From the NCBI GenBank assembly GCA_012800805.1, contig JAAZIO010000042.1:1-7317 (forward strand): a DNA stretch of 7,317 bases. Reading direction: 5' to 3'. The notes beneath the pieces are model-generated. The model saw only the letters and a list, made by a program, of their open reading frames with translations, did no database searches and was not told where the DNA came from. The DNA comes from Clostridiales bacterium. GTDB taxonomy: Bacteria; Bacillota; Clostridia; Christensenellales; CAG-917. A program made the translations under genes and the position numbers. Positions 1-5,537 of this stretch are shown here, piece by piece; the stretch's first letter is position 1, and every line of letters starts with the position of its first letter.

Positions 1-1
1 A

Positions 2-613
2 AAGAGAAACCTAAAGGCGCTCTTTAAAATCGGCTACGGTCTTTATGTTATCACCTCAAACGATGGCAAAAAAGACAACGGCATGATTTGCAACACCGTA
101 ACGCAAGTAACCAACTCGCCCGACAGGATTTCGGTTGCCATCAACAAAGAGGCGTATACGCATTATGTAGTAAAAAACACGGGCGTTATGAACATCACCT
201 GCCTGTCGGTTGAGGCGCCGTTTGCGGTGTTTGAAAGATTCGGGTTCAAGAGCGGAAGAAATGCCGACAAGTTTAACGGATTCGACGCTGTTTTGCGCTC
301 GGACAACGGCATTGCGATACTTCCTAAGTTCATAAACGCCGTTATGTCGCTGAAAGTTGAGCAATACCTTGACCTCGGAAGCCACGGCTTGTTTATATGC
401 GCAATAACGGAGGCAAGGGTAATAAGCGACAAAGAAACGATGACTTACAACTATTATCAGGAAAACGTCAAGCCGAAGCCCGCTCCCAAACAAAAGAGAG
501 GCTTTGTTTGCAGAATCTGCGGATATGTCTATGAGGGCGAAACGCTGCCCGAAGATTTTATCTGTCCCATCTGCAAGCACGGCGCCGCGGACTTCGAGCC
601 CTTAAACAAATAA
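2..613 (+). CDS. Flavin reductase-rubredoxin fusion (high-molecular-weight rubredoxin type), 5' end missing
   Basis: The reading frame is open from the left edge (first full codon at 2), so the true start lies outside the window; the ATG at 83 is internal. 203 residues are visible. Residues 1 to about 155 look like an FMN-binding flavin reductase domain (KALFKIGYGLYVITS opening, then NTVTQVTNSPDRISVAIN and DLGSHGLFICAI). A Pro/Lys-rich linker (KPKPAPKQK) follows, then a short rubredoxin domain with CRICGY and CPICK knuckles (Cys 170, 173, 188, 191 of the visible part). The rubredoxin is the short, rubrerythrin-like type without the usual middle loop. In the known family (Hrb of acetogens) the flavin domain takes electrons from NAD(P)H and the Fe-Cys4 centre hands them to oxygen- or NO-reducing flavodiiron proteins. 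Here the superoxide reductase downstream is a plausible partner, which is inference from position. No terminator separates the two genes. Cytoplasmic; no signal peptide is seen in the visible part. Confidence 0.88.
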   Translation, partial: KRNLKALFKIGYGLYVITSNDGKKDNGMICNTVTQVTNSPDRISVAINKEAYTHYVVKNTGVMNITCLSVEAPFAVFERFGFKSGRNADKFNGFDAVLRSDNGIAILPKFINAVMSLKVEQYLDLGSHGLFICAITEARVISDKETMTYNYYQENVKPKPAPKQKRGFVCRICGYVYEGETLPEDFICPICKHGAADFEPLNK

Positions 614-623
614 AAAATTAGTA

Positions 624-652
624 TTGTAAAAGGTAAAATTTGGGGATATAAT
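624..652 (+). promoter_or_regulatory. Sigma-A-type promoter for the superoxide reductase-rubredoxin operon
   Basis: A -35-like TTGTAA (624-629) and a perfect -10 TATAAT (647-652) are 17 bp apart. The predicted transcript starts near 659, giving a leader of under 20 bases that contains the AAGGAGGT ribosome binding site at 663-670. I saw no convincing PerR or Fur operator over it. Confidence 0.72.
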
Positions 653-676
653 AATAAAAATCAAGGAGGTTTTGGC

Positions 677-1051
677 ATGGAGCTGAAAGTTTTAAAATGC
701 AATGTATGCGGTAACATGGTCACATTTTTGAGAGAGAGCGGCGCCCCCATGTCCTGCTGCGGACAAAATATGAATGTCGTGGTGCCTGGGACTGTGGACG
801 CTTCGCTTGAAAAGCATGTTCCCGTTTATAAGGTAGAAGGAAATATCGTAACGGTTACGGTTGGAGCGGTGGAACATCCCATGCTCCCCGAACATTATAT
901 TCAATGGATTGCCATCCAAACCAAAAACGGCATCCAGATAAAAGAGCTTAAGCCGGGAGAGAAGCCCGAGGCTTGCTTTGCGCTCTGCTGCGGCGACGAA
1001 GTTGTTGCCGTTTATGAATACTGCAACCTGCACAGCCTGTGGAAGGCATAA
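677..1051 (+). CDS. Superoxide reductase, desulfoferrodoxin type (two iron centres)
   Basis: The 124-residue protein reduces superoxide to hydrogen peroxide in the cytoplasm without releasing oxygen, the usual anaerobe alternative to superoxide dismutase. The N-terminal desulforedoxin-like domain (about residues 1-36) has all four ligands of centre I: Cys8 and Cys11 (CNVCG) and the adjacent Cys27-Cys28. The catalytic centre II is complete: His47 (EKHVPV, including the conserved Glu-Lys pair), His67 (EHPM), His73 (EHYIQW), Cys116 and His119 (EYCNLHSLWK). Length fits the family. The start is set by a full AAGGAGGT (663-670) 6 bases upstream of ATG. It is followed after 18 bases by a rubredoxin, the known electron donor of this enzyme, and preceded by a flavin reductase-rubredoxin fusion. 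Extra cysteines at 100, 104 and 105 have no assigned role. The symbol dfx or sor is used for homologues; I leave the field empty because usage varies. Confidence 0.95.
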   Translation: MELKVLKCNVCGNMVTFLRESGAPMSCCGQNMNVVVPGTVDASLEKHVPVYKVEGNIVTVTVGAVEHPMLPEHYIQWIAIQTKNGIQIKELKPGEKPEACFALCCGDEVVAVYEYCNLHSLWKA

Positions 1052-1069
1052 AAAAAGGAGGAGTTTACT

Positions 1070-1225
1070 ATGATTTATGTTTGCGTGTGCGGATACGAGT
1101 ATAATCCCGCCGTCGGCGACCCCGATAACGGAATAGCCGCGGGAACCGCTTTCGAGGATCTTCCCGAAGACTGGTGCTGCCCCGTCTGCGGACTTGAAAA
1201 AGACTCGTTCTCACCTAAAGAGTAA
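1070..1225 (+). CDS. Small rubredoxin with an atypical CxC first knuckle
   Basis: This encodes 51 residues. The body is a classical rubredoxin: [25 protein letters not shown] and CPVCG, the right length and order for the one-iron Fe-Cys4 electron carrier. The ribosome binding site AAAGGAGGAG (about 1054-1063) lies 18 bases after the superoxide reductase stop, so the two genes form an operon, and rubredoxin is the family's known electron donor to superoxide reductase. Oddity: the first iron-binding knuckle reads C5-V-C7-G-Y, one residue shorter than the standard CxxCGY. The second reads C36-C37-P-V-C40, with an extra cysteine before the usual ligand, so five cysteines are present. The frame is intact on both sides, so a net loss of one codon rather than a frameshift explains it. 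Whether iron is bound normally cannot be told from sequence. Confidence 0.9.
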   Translation: MIYVCVCGYEYNPAVGDPDNGIAAGTAFEDLPEDWCCPVCGLEKDSFSPKE

Positions 1226-1226
1226 T

Positions 1227-1256
1227 AAAACGCCGCGAAAGCGGCGTTTTTATTTT
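1227..1256 (+). terminator. Rho-independent terminator after the rubredoxin
   Basis: A perfect 10-bp stem AAAACGCCGC / GCGGCGTTTT closes a GAAA tetraloop (1237-1240) and is followed by a T-rich tail (TTATTTTT). It begins 2 bases after the rubredoxin stop codon and closes the oxygen-defence operon. Confidence 0.93.
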
Positions 1257-1287
1257 TAACAAAAAATGTAAAAACAGGGTCATGGGT

Positions 1288-1316
1288 TTGACATTTTAAA
1301 ATCAAATATATAAAAT
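1288..1316 (+). promoter_or_regulatory. Sigma-A promoter of the purC-like gene
   Basis: A perfect -35 TTGACA (1288-1293), a 17-bp spacer and -10 TAAAAT (1311-1316). The predicted start is near 1323, giving a leader of about 66 bases. I could not fold that leader into a purine riboswitch or a clear attenuator. The lipoprotein promoter at 6760 has the same two hexamers and spacing. Confidence 0.82.
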
Positions 1317-1388
1317 AAATTTTACTTTTAAAAAACGGCGCTCGTCGGGTTTTAAAAAGACTAAAGACAATCGTTTTCGGAGGATACC

Positions 1389-2069
1389 ATGGAATTTGTA
1401 AGATCGGGCAAAACCAAAGATGTTTATTTGCTGGAAAACGGCAATTACCTTCTTAAATTCAAAGACACTGTTACGGGCCACATCGGCGGCGAAAAGGACC
1501 CCGGCGGCAATGCGGTAGTCGGCACCGAAGAGGGCGTCGGCAGCAGCGCTCTTAAGGTCACAACATATTATTTTGAAAAACTTAAAGCGCTCGGCATTCC
1601 CACCCACTATGTCAGCTCCGACCTCGAAAAATGCGAAATGGTCGTAAAACCCGCAAAAATGTTCGGCAAGGGCCTTGAGTTTGTAGTACGATACGCGGCA
1701 TACGGAAGTTTTATAAGAAGATTCGGCCTATATATTGAGCAGGGCGCGCCCCTTCCCGAGATATTTGAAGTAACGCTAAAGGACGACGAAAGAAACGACC
1801 CGCCCGCGACAAGGGAAATCCTTGCGGCTCTTTACCTTATGAGCGAGGAGCAATACGATGAGGCCGAAAGACTGGCAAAGCAAATTTGCGCCTTGGTCCG
1901 CGACGACCTCAAAGAAAAGGAAATGGAGCTTGTGGACATTAAGGTTGAGTTTGGCATCGTGGACGGAAAGGTTACGCTTATAGATGAAATTTCCGCAGGC
2001 AACATGAGAGTATATAAGGAAGGAAAAAACCTTAATTACATAGAGCTTTCAAATTTAATTGTAAAGTAA
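1389..2069 (+). CDS. purC: SAICAR synthetase (PurC-like), divergent subtype
   Basis: The 226-residue protein is recognisable as phosphoribosylaminoimidazole-succinocarboxamide synthase, the purine pathway enzyme that couples CAIR to aspartate using ATP. Family landmarks in order: SGKTKDVY (6-13, the glycine/lysine nucleotide-binding hairpin), LGIPTHYV (68-75), EFVVRYAAYGSFIRRFG (97-113), LVDIKVEFG (181-189) and DEISAGNMRV (199-208). Two stretches differ from the common enzyme. After the first KD (25-26) it has TGHIGGEKDPGGNAVVG, longer than the usual TAFNGEKK segment. The C-terminal DEIS motif continues AGNMRVYK where typical PurC has PDTCRLWD. This looks like a subfamily seen in some anaerobes, and I am less sure of its exact substrate than of its fold. 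ATG follows CGGAGG (1378-1383). It stands alone, with its own promoter and terminator and no other pur gene in view. Confidence 0.85.
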   Translation: MEFVRSGKTKDVYLLENGNYLLKFKDTVTGHIGGEKDPGGNAVVGTEEGVGSSALKVTTYYFEKLKALGIPTHYVSSDLEKCEMVVKPAKMFGKGLEFVVRYAAYGSFIRRFGLYIEQGAPLPEIFEVTLKDDERNDPPATREILAALYLMSEEQYDEAERLAKQICALVRDDLKEKEMELVDIKVEFGIVDGKVTLIDEISAGNMRVYKEGKNLNYIELSNLIVK

Positions 2070-2107
2070 GCTGATTAAAAATTTTTTTTAAAATTAATTT
2101 TAGCGTT

Positions 2108-2136
2108 AAAAACACCTCGCTAAGGGGTGTTTTTTT
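2108..2136 (+). terminator. Rho-independent terminator after purC
   Basis: An 11-bp stem (2108-2118 with 2124-2134, one G-U pair) of the form AAAAACACCTC / GGGGTGTTTTT closes a 5-base loop, with the T-run continuing to 2136. It lies about 40 bases after the purC stop. Confidence 0.88.
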
Positions 2137-2439
2137 ATGCCTTTGAGCGGATAATAGAAAAATCTGTCTTAAAATAAGTACTGTGACAAATAAACCTTAT
2201 GCCGGTCTTAGAGCTTTTTACCTAATTCCCTTATAGCGGAAAGTCAAAAAATTGTGGTAGGTGTGCTTATATATAATTTTGATAAGTATGCTTATGTGTT
2301 TTATCAATATTAATAATCAGGCTTTAAAATTATTGTGATAAAAAAATTTATTGGCGATACAATTTAAGAGTTTAAGCAGACGCTTACTAAATACTCTTTT
2401 GAAGCTAAAAAATAAATGATAATAATTATTTCCGTTAAA
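2137..2439. other. AT-rich intergenic region with inverted repeats, no supported gene
   Basis: About 300 bases between two convergent genes. Every ATG I tried is followed by a stop within a few codons. It contains TTGATAA (2279-2285) mirrored by TTATCAA (2301-2307). An overlapping alternative hairpin pairs TTTTATCA (2299-2306) with TGATAAAA (2336-2343), with an inner AATAAT / ATTATT stem. Another hairpin pairs AAGAGT (2366-2371) with ACTCTT (2393-2398) around an inner TAAGC / GCTTA stem. None is followed by a clean T-run in either direction, so I do not call a terminator. A TATAAT occurs at 2272-2277 but has no -35 at proper spacing. Confidence 0.5.
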
Positions 2440-2916
2440 TTATTCCTTAATTGCCTTATTTATAATCTCTATAAAGGTTTCCTCTTTAAACTTTGCGTTG
2501 CGAGGGCTGGTTGAGGGCAAAAGATAAGAGATATCTTTAAGGCGGGGATAGTATTTTATAAAATATTTATACGCTGTAAGCCCGTTTAGCAAAATTCTTT
2601 TGATTTTTGCTCTGTTTAAAATTATGTTTAAATCCGCGACTTTTGCGTTTTTAATGCTCTCGTCGCTTGAGCCTTTAATTTCGCACTCCGTCACGATATC
2701 CCAGATAGCTATCTTGCTGCTTGCTAAAAGCTCTTTTTTCTCCTCAACGCTTATGGGGACGCTTTTATTTAAAGCTTTTGCTAAAGCGCGCCAAAAGCGG
2801 TTTTGTTTATTGCCGTAATAAAAACCCTCCTCGCGCGACTTTACGCTTGGAAAACTGCCAAGTATCAAAATTTCGCTGTCCTCATTAAAAAATGGAGGGA
2901 AGCCTGTTATTCTCAT
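2440..2916 (-). CDS. DNA-deoxyinosine glycosylase (uracil-DNA glycosylase superfamily, family 6-like)
   Basis: The 158-residue protein is a base-excision repair glycosylase that probably removes hypoxanthine (deaminated adenine) from DNA. Motifs in order: LILGSFPSVKS (17-27, superfamily motif 1 region), GFYYGNKQNRFW (31-42, the GNxxNxFW segment characteristic of the hypoxanthine-DNA glycosylase branch, with the likely catalytic Asn), AIWDIVTECEIKGSSDESI (70-88), LLNGLTAY (109-116) and LPSTSPRNA (133-141, motif 2). Length is normal for the branch. Substrate preference is known only from family members and was not derived here. The start at 2916 fits family N-termini (MRITGFPP), but no Shine-Dalgarno sequence is visible; the preceding 24 bases are AT-rich. 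It is a lone gene, divergent from the hydrolase gene and convergent with purC. No clear promoter or terminator was found on its strand. Confidence 0.85.
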   Translation of the reverse strand: MRITGFPPFFNEDSEILILGSFPSVKSREEGFYYGNKQNRFWRALAKALNKSVPISVEEKKELLASSKIAIWDIVTECEIKGSSDESIKNAKVADLNIILNRAKIKRILLNGLTAYKYFIKYYPRLKDISYLLPSTSPRNAKFKEETFIEIINKAIKE

Positions 2917-3036
2917 AACTTAATTTTAATATGAAAACCTTAAAAATAAAAACTAAACAGCAAAAAAATCAATAAACATAACGGTAAACTTATGCGTTAA
3001 TTCGACAAAATACGGCAATAAAAATTTATAAAAGTA

Positions 3037-3065
3037 TTTACAAGTTTACTATTTGGTTGTATTAT
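3037..3065 (+). promoter_or_regulatory. Sigma-A promoter of the alpha/beta hydrolase gene
   Basis: -35 TTTACA (3037-3042, 5 of 6 consensus) and -10 TATTAT (3060-3065, 5 of 6) are separated by 17 bp. The predicted start is near 3072, leaving a leader of about 50 AT-rich bases that ends in AGGGGGT (3111-3117). Confidence 0.75.
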
Positions 3066-3120
3066 ATATAATAATTATTTAACTTATTTAAATATTTTAT
3101 GAATTCAATTAGGGGGTAAC

Positions 3121-4038
3121 ATGTCAAAGTATACTAAGTTTTCCCGTTTGGTTTTTAAATTCTGCGACACCATTTCGCAGCCGCTTTGCAACTGGGGCAG
3201 GCAAAACCTTAAGGATTTAAGCTATGAAAAGGATGTTCCCTATGATGACCATCCGCTTTGCGTCGGAGACATTTACTATAAAACGGAACTTAAAGACACC
3301 CCAAAGCCCGTGCTTATATATATTCACGGCGGCGGCTTTGTGGGCGGCGACAAGAAATTCAGAAACGCTCTTTCCGTTTGGTACGCTAACCTTGGTTACT
3401 TTGTTTACAACATCAACTACCGCGTGGCGCCGGAATTTACATTCCCGCAGGCGGTTAAAGACGGCGTAAGCGCGCTTAACTTTATTGCGGAAAACAAAGA
3501 TAAATATAATCTTGACCTTGACAAGGTGGTTATCAGCGGAGACTCCGCGGGCGCTTATTACGCAGGTTACATCGCCGCGGCCTCAAGAAGCGAAGCTCTT
3601 CAGAAAAAGCTTGGGCTTGACTACAAAGTAAAACCCTATGCGGTTGCGTTAAACTGCGGACTATATAACCTTGAAACGGCGCTCAGCGCAAAGACAATAT
3701 TCAACATGGTGCCAAAAATCACCCTTGACCTTTGCGGCGTAACGGTGCAGGATTTCGAAAAATACGAATACCGCGAAGAATTGAGCTCATTAAACTATGT
3801 CGACGAGAACTACCCCAAGTGTTTTTTGATTTACGCGAAAAAAGATATCTTCTGCGCGGGACAGGGAGAGGTGCTTTCGGAAAAGCTTAAAAAGCTTGGA
3901 GTATATGTTGAAGAATATGAAGGCAAGAGAAGGGGAGACAACCACTGTTTCCCGCTCTTTTGGGACCTTAAAAGCGCAAGAGAGTGTAACGAAAAGCTTG
4001 CCAAATTTTTAATTGCCGTAAAAGAAGGCAAGATATAA
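3121..4038 (+). CDS. Alpha/beta hydrolase, hormone-sensitive-lipase-like esterase
   Basis: The 305-residue cytoplasmic serine hydrolase has the hallmarks of the HSL (family IV) esterases. HGGGFVGGD (69-77) forms the oxyanion hole. YRVAPEFTFPQAVKD (100-114) is the conserved strand and helix. GDSAG (140-144) is the nucleophile elbow with Ser142. The acid is probably Asp242 (AKKDIF) and the base His275 (GDNHCF). The natural substrate is unknown; short-chain acyl esters, including deacetylation of sugars or small metabolites, are usual for the family. I see no signal peptide and no lipobox. ATG follows AGGGGGT with a 3-base gap, and no better start exists nearby. It is a single-gene transcription unit with its own promoter upstream and a strong terminator downstream that also serves the opposite strand. 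There is no neighbour to suggest its pathway. Confidence 0.88.
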   Translation: MSKYTKFSRLVFKFCDTISQPLCNWGRQNLKDLSYEKDVPYDDHPLCVGDIYYKTELKDTPKPVLIYIHGGGFVGGDKKFRNALSVWYANLGYFVYNINYRVAPEFTFPQAVKDGVSALNFIAENKDKYNLDLDKVVISGDSAGAYYAGYIAAASRSEALQKKLGLDYKVKPYAVALNCGLYNLETALSAKTIFNMVPKITLDLCGVTVQDFEKYEYREELSSLNYVDENYPKCFLIYAKKDIFCAGQGEVLSEKLKKLGVYVEEYEGKRRGDNHCFPLFWDLKSARECNEKLAKFLIAVKEGKI

Positions 4039-4091
4039 AACAAAGGCAAGTTATTAAGGACTATTATTATATAAATAAAGACTGAAAAAGT

Positions 4092-4116
4092 AAAAAGCGC
4101 CTTGTGGCGCTTTTTT
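4092..4116. terminator. Bidirectional rho-independent terminator
   Basis: A perfect 10-bp stem AAAAAGCGCC (4092-4101) / GGCGCTTTTT (4106-4115) closes a TTGT loop. On the plus strand it ends the hydrolase unit with a T6 run. On the minus strand it gives an equivalent T-run and ends dpaAB, directly abutting the dpaB TGA stop (4116-4118). The two convergent units share one terminator. Confidence 0.9.
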
Positions 4117-4700
4117 CAAATTAACGGCTTATAAGACCTAAAGACCGGTTGAAGCTGCTTTCCGCCGAGGGCGCTTATAATCGTCGGGAGAATTAAGGTA
4201 GTATCCGCAATAAGCGAGTTGGTTTTGACGGTGGGGTCGTCTTGACCGAACGGAACGAAATAAATGTTTTTGGTGTTTAAAAGTATTCCCATATTTTTGG
4301 CGTTTGCCCCAAGCGCGTCGTTTGAGGAGATGGACAGCACAACGGGGCGGCTGTTTCTTAGCTGCGCCTTAACCGCAAGCGTGACGGGCGTATCCGTGAT
4401 GCCGTTTGCGATTTTAGCGAGCGTGTTGCCCGTGCAAGGCGCCACAACCAAAAGCTCAAGCCCCATCGAAGTTCCGACGGGCTCGGCGCCCACAAGAGTA
4501 TCGATGACTTTGTTTCCCGTTATCGTTTCAACTTCCTTACGAAAGTCCGCCGCTTTAAAAAATCTCGTGTCCAGGTTCGCGACGTTATATGAAAATATCG
4601 GCGTGACATCAAACCCCGCGTCCACGACTTCGCGTAGCGCCTTCAGCACATTTTTGAATGTGCAGAACGAACCGCTGACGCAAAAACCTATTTTTGTCAT
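4116..4700 (-). CDS. dpaB: Dipicolinate synthase subunit B
   Basis: The 194-residue flavoprotein-fold subunit works with DpaA to make dipicolinic acid from dihydrodipicolinate in the mother cell; the product is pumped into the forespore and gives spores heat resistance. It aligns by eye along its whole length with Bacillus SpoVFB (about 200 residues). Landmarks: IGFCVSGSFCTF (4-15), VTPIFSYNV (32-40), TRFF (45-48), EPVGTSMGLELLVVAPCTGNTLAKIANGITDTPV (73-106), NDALGANAKN (127-136) and KNIYFVPFGQDDP (144-156). The start is fixed by GGAGG (complement of 4708-4712) 7 bases upstream. It lies 21 bases after the dpaA stop, so the pair is an operon. The stop codon abuts the shared terminator. The alternative name is spoVFB. 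Confidence 0.95.
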   Translation of the reverse strand: MTKIGFCVSGSFCTFKNVLKALREVVDAGFDVTPIFSYNVANLDTRFFKAADFRKEVETITGNKVIDTLVGAEPVGTSMGLELLVVAPCTGNTLAKIANGITDTPVTLAVKAQLRNSRPVVLSISSNDALGANAKNMGILLNTKNIYFVPFGQDDPTVKTNSLIADTTLILPTIISALGGKQLQPVFRSYKPLI

Positions 4701-4721
4701 AACCTTGCCTCCGTACGCAGA

Positions 4722-5462
4722 CTATCCTGCGCCAAGTAATGTGTTTAATACTTTCAATACGACATCTTTCATGGCGGCCGCCGCGGTTTCGGGCGAATAC
4801 TTAGCCGGAAGCGCCGGGTAGTAATCCGCCTTTACGCTGAGGTATCTGGCCAAATCCATGTTGATGCCTTGCTCGCCCGCAAGGTCGATAAAAATCGCGT
4901 TCTCTTTAAAGGTGTAAATCTTGCAGTCTTCCGCGATTTTTTTCGGCACGGTTGATACGACGATGTCATAGCCCGAAAAATCGAGAGATGAGATGGGAAT
5001 GACTTTCCTTGCGAAAGCGGCGGCCTGTCTTGCCGATGAGCCTGTTGCGATATCAATATCCACGCCAAGCCTATAAAGCAGTCCGCTAAGAGCCGCGCCT
5101 ATCCTTCCGAACCCCACTATCAGAATTTTCAGGTCGTAAAGGCCCTTGTCCGTGCTCTCCATTATAAGCTTTAGCGCCGCCTCGGCCGTTAGCGCAGCGT
5201 TCTTTAGCGTGAAATCCTCATCGTCCATGTAGTTGGCAAAAAGAAGCCCCCTTTCCCTTAGCGATTTCTCATCTCCTCTGCAGTATAATATTACGGCATT
5301 TGTTTCGGGAGAAAGCTTGTCAAGTTCGTCGCCGTTAACCATAACATTGGGCGGGTATATGTATACGGGTCGTCCGTCGGGGTCTGAATAGGGCGCAAGT
5401 AAGCGCTTTAAATGCGTCATCCGCTTGTCCGAACCGATAACATTAAGACGAATTTTTTCCAT
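4722..5462 (-). CDS. dpaA: Dipicolinate synthase subunit A
   Basis: The 246-residue NAD(P)-binding subunit of dipicolinate synthase acts in the mother cell late in sporulation. Features (numbered from Met at 5462): an N-terminal Rossmann-like domain beginning KIRLNVIGSDKR; NAALTAEAAL (88-97), matching the family's substrate-domain motif; a second Rossmann fold with ILIVGFGRIG (113-122, GxGxxG); SSAR (142-145), typical of the cofactor site; DLAGEQG (193-199); and PALPAKYSPETAA (216-228), the family's PxLPxxxxPxTA motif. At 246 residues it is roughly 50 shorter than Bacillus SpoVFA, mostly in the N-terminal domain. I place the start at 5462 rather than the in-frame ATG at 5474, because GGAGG at 5468-5472 is then a correctly placed ribosome site and the predicted sporulation promoter would start transcription at about the upstream ATG. 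The alternative name is spoVFA. Confidence 0.93.
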   Translation of the reverse strand: MEKIRLNVIGSDKRMTHLKRLLAPYSDPDGRPVYIYPPNVMVNGDELDKLSPETNAVILYCRGDEKSLRERGLLFANYMDDEDFTLKNAALTAEAALKLIMESTDKGLYDLKILIVGFGRIGAALSGLLYRLGVDIDIATGSSARQAAAFARKVIPISSLDFSGYDIVVSTVPKKIAEDCKIYTFKENAIFIDLAGEQGINMDLARYLSVKADYYPALPAKYSPETAAAAMKDVVLKVLNTLLGAG

Positions 5463-5467
5463 GCCTG

Positions 5468-5472
5468 CCTCC
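5468..5472 (-). promoter_or_regulatory. Ribosome binding site that decides the dpaA start
   Basis: On the minus strand GGAGG occupies 5472-5468, five bases before the ATG at 5462. It overlaps the upstream in-frame ATG (5474-5472), which itself has no Shine-Dalgarno. This argues for the downstream start and a protein four residues shorter. Confidence 0.7.
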
Positions 5473-5478
5473 ATGTTG

Positions 5479-5506
5479 TATACTATGAGACGCCAAAATA
5501 TTGTGT
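5479..5506 (-). promoter_or_regulatory. Sigma-K/E-type (mother-cell) promoter candidate for dpaAB
   Basis: Read on the minus strand: ACA (-35, 5506-5504), 16 bp, then CATAGTATA (-10, 5487-5479), an exact match to the CATANNNTA consensus shared by sigma-K and sigma-E. Bacillus spoVF is known to be sigma-K dependent, so the location is what the family predicts. The transcript would begin near 5473, leaving a very short leader that still holds the GGAGG site. Confidence 0.65.
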
Positions 5507-5509
5507 GAT

Positions 5510-5537
5510 ACCTTTAAAGAGGGTAAGGCATATTATA
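5510..5537 (+). promoter_or_regulatory. Sigma-K/E-type (mother-cell) promoter candidate for the tandem P-loop gene
   Basis: On the plus strand: ACC (-35, 5510-5512), 16 bp, then CATATTATA (-10, 5529-5537), again an exact CATANNNTA. The predicted start is near 5544, about 30 bases before the ATG. No sigma-A pair fits as well. The -35 lies only 3 bp from that of the divergent dpaAB promoter. Confidence 0.6.

Noticed and set aside
83..613. Translation start at the ATG at 83 for the flavin reductase-rubredoxin
   Set aside because: The same frame is open to the left edge and the upstream codons (KALFKIGYGLYVITS) match the start of the flavin reductase domain, so 83 is internal.
1323..1388. Purine riboswitch or attenuator in the purC leader
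   Set aside because: The leader is only about 66 bases. I found no three-way junction pattern and no terminator hairpin with a T-run in it.
2145..2158. TTGAGCGGATAATA resembling a lac operator half-site
   Set aside because: Single half-site, no mirrored partner, no gene downstream; treated as chance.
2252..2277. Possible promoter TTGTGG ... TATAAT in the spacer
   Set aside because: The spacing is only 14 bp and no gene follows before the convergent glycosylase gene.
2366..2398. Terminator for the glycosylase gene
   Set aside because: The inverted repeat has a large asymmetric internal loop and no T-run on the minus strand, so it is described only as a repeat within the spacer.
2417..2431. 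Fur-like 7-1-7 box TGATAATAATTATTT
   Set aside because: It matches 13 of 15 positions of the consensus but lies just past the 3' end of the glycosylase gene, between convergent genes, with no promoter to control. It is likely an AT-rich coincidence.
4264..4821. Long plus-strand reading frame opposite dpaB and dpaA
   Set aside because: It is antisense to two well-recognised genes, has a low-complexity Ser/Thr/Ala composition and matches no family I know. It is a shadow of codon bias.
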